The translations under genes were made by a program, and so were the position numbers. From Stagnimonas sp965279705 (GTDB taxonomy: Bacteria; Pseudomonadota; Gammaproteobacteria; Nevskiales; Nevskiaceae), in assembly GCA_965279705.1 (NCBI GenBank), contig OZ257257.1, positions 3,561,803 to 3,625,802 of the forward strand: 64,000 bases of DNA, read 5' to 3'. Every line of letters begins with the position of its first letter. The stretch's first letter is position 1. The notes beneath the pieces are model-generated. The model had not been told where the DNA came from, searched no databases, and saw nothing but the letters and a program-made list of their open reading frames with translations. Positions 55,476 to 62,539 of this stretch are shown in pieces.

Positions 55476-58400
55476 ACATCGCCAGACGGGTGGGCCTGCT
55501 GCTGGCCGGGTGCGTGGCCGGGGCCGGGCGACTGGTGTTTGGCGTGCTGGTTCTGCTCGCGCTCATCGTCTGGGGGCTGGGCACTCGCGGCGTGCCGCTG
55601 ACGGTGGATTTGGCACAGCGGCTGATGGGTGGCCAGTTGCAGGTGGCGCATGCCGAGGGCGGTCTGTTCGGGCCGATCGTGCTGCAAGGCATCGTCTTCG
55701 ACAGCCCCGGCTCGCGCACCGAAGTCGATCGTGTGCGGCTGGTGTGGACGCCCAGCGCGCTCTGGCATCGCACGCTGCAGGTGGATGTGCTCGAGGTCGG
55801 CAACGTCATCGTGCAGCAGAAAGATCATGACTCCGATGAACCGCCCAAACCGCTCGAACCCAAGCTGCCGCGCGACCTGGTGGTGAGTGCCGCCACCGTC
55901 GCGCACTTCGAGCTGCGGCCGGTCGAGGGCACGCCGCTGGTGCTGGACGATCTGAGTGCCAAGGCCAGCTGGCTGAAAGACACGGTCACTGTCGATGCCC
56001 TGCAACTGCGCCACGCAGAGGCGGGCACGGTCAACGCCACAGCACGCATCCAGCTCGCGCCCAAAACCATCACCGTGCAGGCCTTGCAAGTCAGTGGCCC
56101 GGCCACGCTCACCGCCGAAGGCGTGGTGGGTCTGCTGGGCGAGGCGAGCCACCTCACGGCCACGCTGCGCGACGGCCGCTGGCCGCTGCAGGGCGCGCCG
56201 CAGGTGCGGGTGCCCGCACTCGATGCCAGCGTGCGCGGCGTGCTCAGCGGCGCATCGCTGGATGTGGCGCTCACACTCAAGGGCGCGCTGCGCACGGCGG
56301 TGATCGAAAAGGATCTGGGCTTCGACATCGACGGTGCCGTACAGCTCAAGGCCACGGGCGCGCGCATCGAGCGCTTGCAGGTCACCAGCACCAACGGCGC
56401 CGGCTCGCTGACGGCACAGGGTGATGCCGAGTGGCAGCCCGCGCTCAAGGTCAACGCCACCGCCGACGTGCAAAAACTCGACCCCGGCGTGTTGCTGCCG
56501 GAATGGAAAGGCCAGCTCAACGGCCGGCTCGAAGCGCAGACCACCGACACGGCCGGCGATGTGCCGGAAGTCCGCTTCAGTGCGGCCTTAAAGAACTCGA
56601 CGCTGCGCGGCTATCCGCTGCTGCTGGATGCGCGCGGCACGGCCGCCCTGCAAGGTGAAAACCAACGCCTGCAACTGGATACGTTTGCTCTCAGCAGCGG
56701 CAGCACCATGCTCAAGGCCAAGGGCGCGGTGCTGCCCAAGCTCGATGCGCAGCTCGGCATCGACGCGGCCGACCTGAAAACCCTGCTGCCCTCGCTCGCC
56801 GGCGCGTTGCAGCTCACTGCCAGCGCGCAGGGTGCACCGCGCAACCCAGCCGTGCAGGCCAAGGGCAGCGCGCGCGGCGTGCGCTACGCGGACAACAGCA
56901 TCACCAGCGCACAGCTCGATATTGACTACGCACCCAGCGCAGATTCGCGCGCGCGGCTCAGCGCCACCGGTGTGCAAGTGGGTAGCACCCAGCTCGGCAG
57001 TGCCAGCGTGACGGCGGAAGGCCGCACCGAGCGCCACACCGTCACCCTGCAAGCCAGCATGGCCGCGCCCAAGAGCGAGGCGACGCTCACGCTCGCGGGT
57101 GCGGCCGATCTTGAGAAACAGAGCTGGACGGGCACGCTGCAGCAGTCCACCTTCACGCCGCCCTACGGCCCGGTGTGGCAGCAGGAGGCCGCAGGCGCGC
57201 TGACGCTGGCCGCAGCACAGCAAACGCTGGCCGCCACCTGCTGGCGCGCCGGCACCGCGCGACTGTGCCTGGACGCCACTCTGGCCGCACCGCTGACACG
57301 CGTCGCCTATCGCATCGAGCAGCTCGATACCGCAGCCTTTGCCACCCTGCTGCCGAAGGACTGGGTGCTGCAAACCATCATCAACGGCGCGGGCGAAGTC
57401 GCTCTCGATGGCGCCAACCCGCAGACGCTCAACCTCGACCTCAAGCTGGGCGCCGGCCGCATCGTCATCCCCGGCGCACCCGCCTTGCAGCTCTTGCCCT
57501 CCACGCTCGTGGTGCAGCAGGCCGAGGGTAGCTGGCAGGGCAAGGCCAATGTCGCGCTCGATCGCGGCACGCTGGCGATGGAGGCCACGCTACCCACCAC
57601 CGGTGCCACGCTGCTGGAGCGCCCACTCACCGGCCGCGTGCGCGTGGCCGTGCCCGACCTCGCCTGGGCCACGCCGCTGCTGCCGCAGGTGCAGAACCTG
57701 CGCGGTGCGCTCGACGGCAATTTCGAGATCACCGGCAGCGCCGGTGCGCCACGGCTCGAAGGTGCGCTGAACCTCGTCGGCGGCAGCGTCGGCATCGCCG
57801 CTGCCGGCATCACCATCAAGGACATCAGCGCAGAAGTGCGCGGCAGCAACAGCGGCCCCTTGCGGCTCAGCGCCAGCGCCACCAGCGGCGGCACGCTGCG
57901 GCTGGACGGCACCGCGGATTTCGCCAGCGGCACGCCGGTGGTGCAGCTCAAGATCGTCGGCAACGACGTGCAGGTGGCCGACATCGCCGATGCGCGCGTC
58001 TGGGTTTCTCCCGATCTCGTCTACGCGCAGGATGCCGAGGGCATGAAGCTCAGCGGCACACTCACCGTGCCCAAGGCCGACATCACGCCGCGCAAGCTCG
58101 CGGCCAACGCCATCGGTGCCTCCAGCGATCAGGTACTGGTGGGTGCGGACGCGCCGCCGGCTGCCAAGTCGCTGCCGCTCTCGGCCGAAGTCACCGTGGT
58201 GCTGGGCGACAAGGTCACCTTCGAGGGCTTTGGCCTGAAGTCGAAAGTGGAAGGCCGCGTCACTGCCATCGACCGGCCCGGCAGCGGCGGCACCCGCGGC
58301 AGCGGTGAGCTACGGCTGGTGAATGCCGCCTACAAGGCCTACGGCCAGGAGATTCAGGTTGAGACGGGTCGCATCCTGTTCAACGGCGGGCCGATTGCAG

Positions 58401-58930
58401 AGCCGACCGTCGATCTCGTCGCCCGCCGCAGCCCGCGCGAAGACGTGAGCGTGGCGCTGCATGTGCGCGGCACGCTCGACCAACCGACGTTCGATCTCAG
58501 CAGCAGCCCCGCCATGCCGCGCGAGCAGCAACTCGGCTGGCTGATTTTCGGGCGGCCCATCGACAGCGGCGAAGGGGGCGAGTTCTCGGGTGCCGCTGCC
58601 GCGCTCTCACTCGGCATCGCCGGTGGCGATGCGCTGGCGAGCCGCATCGGTAAGGTCATCGGCCTCGATCAAGTCAGCCTCGGCGCCGATGCCACCAGCA
58701 GCACCTGGCAATCCAGCAACAGCAGCCTGCCCGGTGCGCCCGGTACCGACCAGACGCGCTTCACCGTGGGCAAGTACCTGTCGCCCAAGTTGTTCGTGAG
58801 CTACGGCGTGGGGCTGTTCGATAACGGCAACGTGCTGCGGCTGCTCTACGACCTGGGCCGTGGCTTCAAGCTGCGCACCGAGGCGGGGCTGGAGACCGGT
58901 GGGGACGTGCTCTACAGCGTCGAGCGTTGA
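55472..58930 (+). CDS. tamB: Translocation and assembly module inner-membrane protein TamB
   Basis: A 1152-residue AsmA-like protein anchored in the inner membrane by one helix (LVFGVLVLLALIVWGLG) and spanning the periplasm as a long beta-sheet groove, with TamA as partner. The N-terminus LMGGQLQVAHAEGGLFGPIVLQGIVFDSPG is typical. Hundreds of residues of repeating beta strands follow, and the C-terminal DUF490 domain holds GRILFNGGPIAEPTVDLVARR, LGWLIFGRP and VSYGVGLFDNGNVLRLLYDL. Start is GTG 55472, overlapping the tamA stop; longer in-frame reading upstream lies inside tamA in another frame and is rejected. Length is slightly below E. coli TamB (about 1260). Confidence 0.95.
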   Translation: MNIARRVGLLLAGCVAGAGRLVFGVLVLLALIVWGLGTRGVPLTVDLAQRLMGGQLQVAHAEGGLFGPIVLQGIVFDSPGSRTEVDRVRLVWTPSALWHRTLQVDVLEVGNVIVQQKDHDSDEPPKPLEPKLPRDLVVSAATVAHFELRPVEGTPLVLDDLSAKASWLKDTVTVDALQLRHAEAGTVNATARIQLAPKTITVQALQVSGPATLTAEGVVGLLGEASHLTATLRDGRWPLQGAPQVRVPALDASVRGVLSGASLDVALTLKGALRTAVIEKDLGFDIDGAVQLKATGARIERLQVTSTNGAGSLTAQGDAEWQPALKVNATADVQKLDPGVLLPEWKGQLNGRLEAQTTDTAGDVPEVRFSAALKNSTLRGYPLLLDARGTAALQGENQRLQLDTFALSSGSTMLKAKGAVLPKLDAQLGIDAADLKTLLPSLAGALQLTASAQGAPRNPAVQAKGSARGVRYADNSITSAQLDIDYAPSADSRARLSATGVQVGSTQLGSASVTAEGRTERHTVTLQASMAAPKSEATLTLAGAADLEKQSWTGTLQQSTFTPPYGPVWQQEAAGALTLAAAQQTLAATCWRAGTARLCLDATLAAPLTRVAYRIEQLDTAAFATLLPKDWVLQTIINGAGEVALDGANPQTLNLDLKLGAGRIVIPGAPALQLLPSTLVVQQAEGSWQGKANVALDRGTLAMEATLPTTGATLLERPLTGRVRVAVPDLAWATPLLPQVQNLRGALDGNFEITGSAGAPRLEGALNLVGGSVGIAAAGITIKDISAEVRGSNSGPLRLSASATSGGTLRLDGTADFASGTPVVQLKIVGNDVQVADIADARVWVSPDLVYAQDAEGMKLSGTLTVPKADITPRKLAANAIGASSDQVLVGADAPPAAKSLPLSAEVTVVLGDKVTFEGFGLKSKVEGRVTAIDRPGSGGTRGSGELRLVNAAYKAYGQEIQVETGRILFNGGPIAEPTVDLVARRSPREDVSVALHVRGTLDQPTFDLSSSPAMPREQQLGWLIFGRPIDSGEGGEFSGAAAALSLGIAGGDALASRIGKVIGLDQVSLGADATSSTWQSSNSSLPGAPGTDQTRFTVGKYLSPKLFVSYGVGLFDNGNVLRLLYDLGRGFKLRTEAGLETGGDVLYSVER

Positions 58931-59142
58931 GCTGCTGGCTTACCCTGCGCCATAGAGCCATTGATGCGGCGGCCGATGAACTGCATGATCCAGCGGCATT
59001 AGCGCTTTTGTCGGAACGACAATTTCGCACCGCACAACAATAGGCAAGGGGAATCATGGACATGCGGACGATTTTCAATTTTCGCCGTCGACTTGCCGCC
59101 GTGATGGGCGGCGATTTTGACGTCTAACTCTTGTTAGGTGCT
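58931..59142. other. Region between tamB and the gene cassette
   Basis: These 212 bases hold a small palindrome, TTGTCG-GAA-CGACAA at 59008-59022, that could be a weak tamB terminator or an operator, then a possible 23-codon reading frame and the left cassette junction. No known RNA is visible. Confidence 0.4.
59056..59127 (+). CDS. Possible 23-residue peptide
   Basis: ATG 59056 with AAGGGGA about 6 bases upstream opens a short frame translating to a basic peptide, MDMRTIFNFRRRLAAVMG then GDFDV. It stops at TAA 59125, six bases before the cassette junction. The good ribosome-binding site is the main support; nothing similar is known to me. It may be the truncated 5' end of a gene that once continued beyond the insertion point. 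Confidence 0.25.
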   Translation: MDMRTIFNFRRRLAAVMGGDFDV

Positions 59143-59523
59143 ATGAAGAACTTACATCGAGATGCAGCGTCGGCATACGCGTATATAGGCGCGGTTTCTA
59201 CTAGCCTAATCGCGTTTTTAGGGTTAGCTATGGCCCTAAAAGATTGGTTTCTTCCTGCCCATCAGTCCGTCGTATTTACTTCAAACACACTGAGTACCAA
59301 AGGTGTAGCAGCTTTAGTCATTGGGCTGGTTTCAATTCCTGTAGCAGTGGGTTTCCATTTCCGGCAACGTCTTGCTGCTGTGTTCGCTCTAGTAGGCGTC
59401 GTCGGTTTGTTCTTACTCGTTTTGTTGGGCCCTCCACATTATTCGGCAGCCAAAGGCCTAGGGCTGCTCTTATGTGGGCCTGCTATCGGTGCATACGGTT
59501 TGCTTACTCATGCACGCGCCTAA
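59143..59523 (+). CDS. Cassette-borne small membrane protein
   Basis: A 126-residue inner-membrane protein with four predicted helices: YIGAVSTSLIAFLGLAMAL, VAALVIGLVSIPVAVGFHF, LAAVFALVGVVGLFLLVLLG and GLGLLLCGPAIGAYGLLT. ATG 59143 comes 3 bases after AGGTG, close for a ribosome-binding site, as is common in gene cassettes where the gene starts just inside the recombination core. Codon use and base composition differ from the surrounding genes. Unknown cassette membrane proteins of this size are common; no family is recognised. Confidence 0.75.
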   Translation: MKNLHRDAASAYAYIGAVSTSLIAFLGLAMALKDWFLPAHQSVVFTSNTLSTKGVAALVIGLVSIPVAVGFHFRQRLAAVFALVGVVGLFLLVLLGPPHYSAAKGLGLLLCGPAIGAYGLLTHARA

Positions 59524-59576
59524 CTGGGCATTCAAGCGAACGGGCTTCGCCCGCCGCTTAGCTTGAGCATTGGGCG
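59518..59576 (+). other. attC-like recombination site
   Basis: GCCTAAC core (59518-59524, consensus RYYYAAC) is followed by TGGGCA and TTCAAGC (59531-59537), which pairs with GCTTGAG (59561-59567). An inner hairpin CGGGC-TTC-GCCCG lies at 59541-59553, and TGGGCG ends the site. This is the folded imperfect palindrome of integron attC sites. The second core box (GTTRRRY) is missing to the right of G59576. Confidence 0.75.
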
Positions 59577-59602
59577 GCAAGTCAAGCTATCGGAGGTTGT
59601 AG

Positions 59603-60010
59603 ATGGCGGAGAACAAAACGAAGGCAACGCTGGGTAGCGCGAGTGACTATGTCGCTGCGATAGCTGACGAGTCACGGCGGCGTGACTGCGAGAGCCTGAT
59701 GGCATTGATGGCCCAGGCATCGAATCATCCTGCGGTGATGTGGGGCCCCGCCATTGTTGGCTTCGGCGTTCACCAATACGCGCTCGCGGGCGGCAAGCAA
59801 GGGGAGATTTGCGCCGTAGGTTTCTCCTCGCGCAAAGGCGACATTTCCATTTATGGCGTGGCCGGCAATTCAGAGGCTTCAGATCTCTTGGCCAAGCTCG
59901 GAAAGCACAAGCTCGGCAAGGGCTGCCTCTACGTCAGCCGTCTGGCCGACATCGACCTCAAGATTCTTCAGAAGCTGGTTTCGCAGGCCATCAAGGCCAA
60001 GCAGGCGTAG
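59603..60010 (+). CDS. DUF1801 domain protein
   Basis: A 135-residue cytosolic protein of the DUF1801 (YdhG/YjhX-like) fold: SASDYVAAIADESRRRDCESLMALM, HPAVMWGPAIVGFGVHQYAL and GFSSRKGDISIYGV. It ends KGCLYVSRLADIDLKILQKLVSQAI with a Lys-rich tail. The function of the family is unclear; related proteins have been linked to metal or stress responses. A strong GGAGG lies 8 bases before ATG 59603. It begins just outside the cassette's right junction, with G+C back to normal, so it was probably the original neighbour of tamB. Confidence 0.88.
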   Translation: MAENKTKATLGSASDYVAAIADESRRRDCESLMALMAQASNHPAVMWGPAIVGFGVHQYALAGGKQGEICAVGFSSRKGDISIYGVAGNSEASDLLAKLGKHKLGKGCLYVSRLADIDLKILQKLVSQAIKAKQA

Positions 60011-60097
60011 TGCGCTCGCCCTCGTGAGCAAAGTGCTGCCCACGCAGGCATCAGCTTGCAGAAAACACTCTCTTCACCATCCGTCCTCGGAGCGTCC

Positions 60098-60484
60098 ATG
60101 AAACGAGTCACTGGCATTGGCGGCATCTTCTTCAAAGCCAAGGATGCGGCGGCATTGCAGGCCTGGTACCAGCGGCATCTCGGCATTGATGTGCAGGCCT
60201 GGGGCGGCACGGCGTTCCACTGGGCCGATGCCGAAGGCAAGCCGGTTGGCGGCACCACCATCTGGTCCATTGGCCCGGCGCAGGGCGAGCAGTTTGCGCC
60301 GAGCACGGCCCCCTTCATGGTCAATTACCGGGTGGAGGATCTGCACGGCCTGGTGAAAGTGCTGCGCGAAGAAGGCTGCAACGTGCTCGAAAAAATCGAC
60401 GATTCCGAGTACGGCAAATTCGCCTGGGTGATCGACCCGGAAGGCAACAAGGTCGAGCTGTGGCAACCGCCTGCCGGCCAATGA
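60098..60484 (+). CDS. VOC-superfamily (glyoxalase-like) protein
   Basis: A 128-residue protein with the paired beta-alpha-beta-beta-beta units of the VOC fold: GIGGIFFKAKDAAALQAWYQRHLGID, a STAPFMVNYRVEDLHGLVKVL strand, and FAWVIDPEGNKVELWQPP, with the C-terminal metal-ligand Glu. It may act in detoxification or ring cleavage; the substrate is unknown. GGAG lies 7 bases before ATG 60098. It converges on the glycosyltransferase gene with 9 bases between the stops. Confidence 0.9.
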   Translation: MKRVTGIGGIFFKAKDAAALQAWYQRHLGIDVQAWGGTAFHWADAEGKPVGGTTIWSIGPAQGEQFAPSTAPFMVNYRVEDLHGLVKVLREEGCNVLEKIDDSEYGKFAWVIDPEGNKVELWQPPAGQ

Positions 60485-60493
60485 GCCAGCGAA

Positions 60494-61609
60494 CTAAGCA
60501 GTTGCCACCATGGGCTGTGCCGCAGCTTTCAGCCTCATCCTGATCTTCTGCACCGCCAGCTCGTCGATGAACTGGTTGAGCGTGGCTACCGCTTCGTCGC
60601 GGCCATCGCCCGCGTGCTCTTTCATGTAGCTGCGATAGTTGTGCTCGTTGGAGAGAAAGCGGTCCACATCGCTCGGCGTCAGCCCCGAGAGCGTGCTCTT
60701 CATGCCCACGCCCATGCGCTCGATCATGTGGGCGTTGAGGCGTTGCTCGAAGGCGTCTTCCGGCACGGCGAGAATGGGCTTGCCGAAGTGGATGGCCTCG
60801 CCGATCAGCTGGTTGCCGGCGGTGGAGAGCACGGCGCGGCAACCGGCCAAGTCCTGCACGAAGGCGTCGTTGCTCAGGGGGCGAAAGTCTAGGTTCTCGA
60901 CCACGCCGCGATACGGCGTGCCGTAGACCCGCACGGGGATATCCAGCAGGCGCAGTGCGCGGTCGATGTTGGGGCGGTACTGGTGCTCGCCCTTGTTGAA
61001 GTAGGCCAGCAGGTAATCACCGCGCGTCGGCTTGGTCTGCTTCACCACGTCGCGCAGCATCGGGCCCACCAGCTTCACGCCCGGATATTTGCCTTGGGCC
61101 GGGTAGAAACTCGAAATCAGGATGCGCTCGGGGATGCCCATCAGGCTGCGGTAGCCGATGGCATCGCGCATGCCGGCCAGCCAGAGGTCGGGCGGAAAAT
61201 GCGGCTTGCAGTAGGCGAGGATGCCGACGTGGTCGAACGAGATGCGCGGGATGCTCAAACGCTGCGCCGCCTTGTGGCACCAGGCTTCGGAATCCGAAAT
61301 CACCACCTGGATATCGCGCTGCCTGAACTCTCGCTCGACCTGTTCCATGCCGTGGCCGTGCAGCATCAGGTCGGCCATCGGCGAAAGGTTTTCAGCAACC
61401 GTTTTCACGGTCGAATGACGGCCGCTGGCGTTGTAGCGGTAGCCCACCATGGGGATGCGCACGGTCGGGAATTTCGGGGCCAGCACCTCGTAGGCGTCAC
61501 CGGCGGTAAACACGGTGACCTCGTGATCTTTCATGAGCGTCGGCAGCACGCTCATCGTGCGCATGGCGTGGCCGCGCCCGTAACCCATCACTCCGTAGGC
61601 AATCCGCAT
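60494..61609 (-). CDS. GT-B glycosyltransferase (MurG/teichoic-type)
   Basis: A 371-residue glycosyltransferase of the GT-B fold: N-terminal MRIAYGVMGYGRGHAMRTMSVLP (glycine-rich loop with GRGHAMR, as in MurG-type enzymes), VVISDSEAWCHKAAQRLSIPRISFDH, YLLAYFNKGEHQYRPNI, and the nucleotide-sugar site LAGCRAVLSTAGNQLIGEAIHFGKPILAVPEDAFEQRLNAHMI. Such proteins are often labelled teichoic acid biosynthesis proteins even in Gram-negative bacteria; the real product is probably a glycolipid or surface sugar. It is monocistronic, convergent with the VOC gene and divergent from terC. Confidence 0.88.
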   Translation of the reverse strand: MRIAYGVMGYGRGHAMRTMSVLPTLMKDHEVTVFTAGDAYEVLAPKFPTVRIPMVGYRYNASGRHSTVKTVAENLSPMADLMLHGHGMEQVEREFRQRDIQVVISDSEAWCHKAAQRLSIPRISFDHVGILAYCKPHFPPDLWLAGMRDAIGYRSLMGIPERILISSFYPAQGKYPGVKLVGPMLRDVVKQTKPTRGDYLLAYFNKGEHQYRPNIDRALRLLDIPVRVYGTPYRGVVENLDFRPLSNDAFVQDLAGCRAVLSTAGNQLIGEAIHFGKPILAVPEDAFEQRLNAHMIERMGVGMKSTLSGLTPSDVDRFLSNEHNYRSYMKEHAGDGRDEAVATLNQFIDELAVQKIRMRLKAAAQPMVATA

Positions 61610-61789
61610 GGCATGACTCCTGTGTGTGGTGATGAGAGCAGTGTCGTGCCATGCGCTGAAGCGGGCGTGTCAGATCGGCGACAGTTCAATGACAATGCGG
61701 ATGAACCGCGCATCTTTTAGGGCACATCGACGCGCTCGCCCGTTATCATCCTGCCCAGCAATCATGCCCCTGAACCCAAGAGCTTTTAA

Positions 61790-62539
61790 GTGAACTTCGC
61801 TGACCCCGACCTCTGGCTGGCCCTCATCACCCTCACAGCACTCGAAGTCGTGCTGGGCATCGACAACATCATCTTTCTCTCGATCATGGCGGCCAAGCTG
61901 CCGCCGCATCAGCAGGCCCGCGCCCGCACCATCGGCCTCGCCGGCGCGATGGGCACCCGCATCCTGCTGCTGATCTCGCTGGCGTGGATCGCCAAGCTGG
62001 TCACACCGCTGTTCAGCCTGGGTAATTTTGGCGTCTCGGGCCGCGATCTCATCCTGTTCTTCGGCGGCGTGTTCCTGATCTGGAAAGCCGGCAAGGAGAT
62101 TCTCGACATGCTCAAGGGCGCCGAACACGGCGATGCCGATGCGACCGGCGGCGGCAAGGCTGCCGTGAGCTTCATGAGTGTGATCGTGCAGATCATGATT
62201 CTCGACATCGTGTTCTCGCTCGACAGCGTCATCACCGCCGTCGGCATGACCGACAACCTGCCGGTGATGATTACCGCCATCGTCATCGCCGTGATTTCGA
62301 TGATGTTCTTCGCAGGCCCGCTCGGCCGTTTCGTGGAGGCCAACCCCACCATCAAGATGCTCGCACTCGCCTTCCTGGTGCTGATCGGCGTGGTGCTGGT
62401 GGCTGAGGGGCTGCACACGCATTTCTCCAAGAACTACGTCTATGTGGCCATGGGCTTCTCGGTGGGTGTCGAGCTGCTCAACCTCAAGATGCGCCGCACC
62501 TTGGCCCAGCAGCCGCCCGGGGCCAGGCACGGCGAATGA
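61790..62539 (+). CDS. TerC family integral membrane protein
   Basis: A 249-residue inner-membrane protein with seven or so helices, matching TerC: WLALITLTALEVVLGIDNIIFLSI (the conserved ExxLGIDN acidic helix), FGGVFLIWKAGKEI and VIVQIMILDIVFSLDSVITAVGM, with the second conserved Asp pair (LDIVFSLDS). HFSKNYVYVAMGFSVGVELLNL ends it. Family members take part in manganese export or tellurite resistance. Start is GTG 61790, after an AAGAG-like site. Its stop overlaps the ATG of the following sensor gene (ATGA). No manganese riboswitch could be recognised in the 180 bases upstream. Confidence 0.9.
   Translation: MNFADPDLWLALITLTALEVVLGIDNIIFLSIMAAKLPPHQQARARTIGLAGAMGTRILLLISLAWIAKLVTPLFSLGNFGVSGRDLILFFGGVFLIWKAGKEILDMLKGAEHGDADATGGGKAAVSFMSVIVQIMILDIVFSLDSVITAVGMTDNLPVMITAIVIAVISMMFFAGPLGRFVEANPTIKMLALAFLVLIGVVLVAEGLHTHFSKNYVYVAMGFSVGVELLNLKMRRTLAQQPPGARHGE

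Larger units (their letters stand above)
59134..59576 (+). mobile_element. Single integron-type gene cassette
   Basis: The segment starts at the cut position of a GTTAGGT core (59133-59139, consensus GTTRRRY) and ends at the G before the point where the right core should be. It holds one gene and an attC-like site. Its G+C is about 47% (84 of 180 bases, 59161-59340), far below the neighbours. The gene's stop TAA lies inside the GCCTAAC core, as is usual for cassettes. No integrase gene, attI site or further cassette is seen. To the right, the core GTTRRRY is absent (the sequence reads GGCAAGT), so this looks like integration at a secondary site or a decayed cassette array. Confidence 0.72.

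Noticed and set aside
59244..59561. A 105-codon frame overlapping the cassette gene
   Set aside because: It reads through the attC site in another frame and has no start site or hydrophobic pattern of its own.
61610..61789. Possible manganese riboswitch before terC
   Set aside because: The conserved yybP-ykoY loop sequences could not be found in the 180-base leader.
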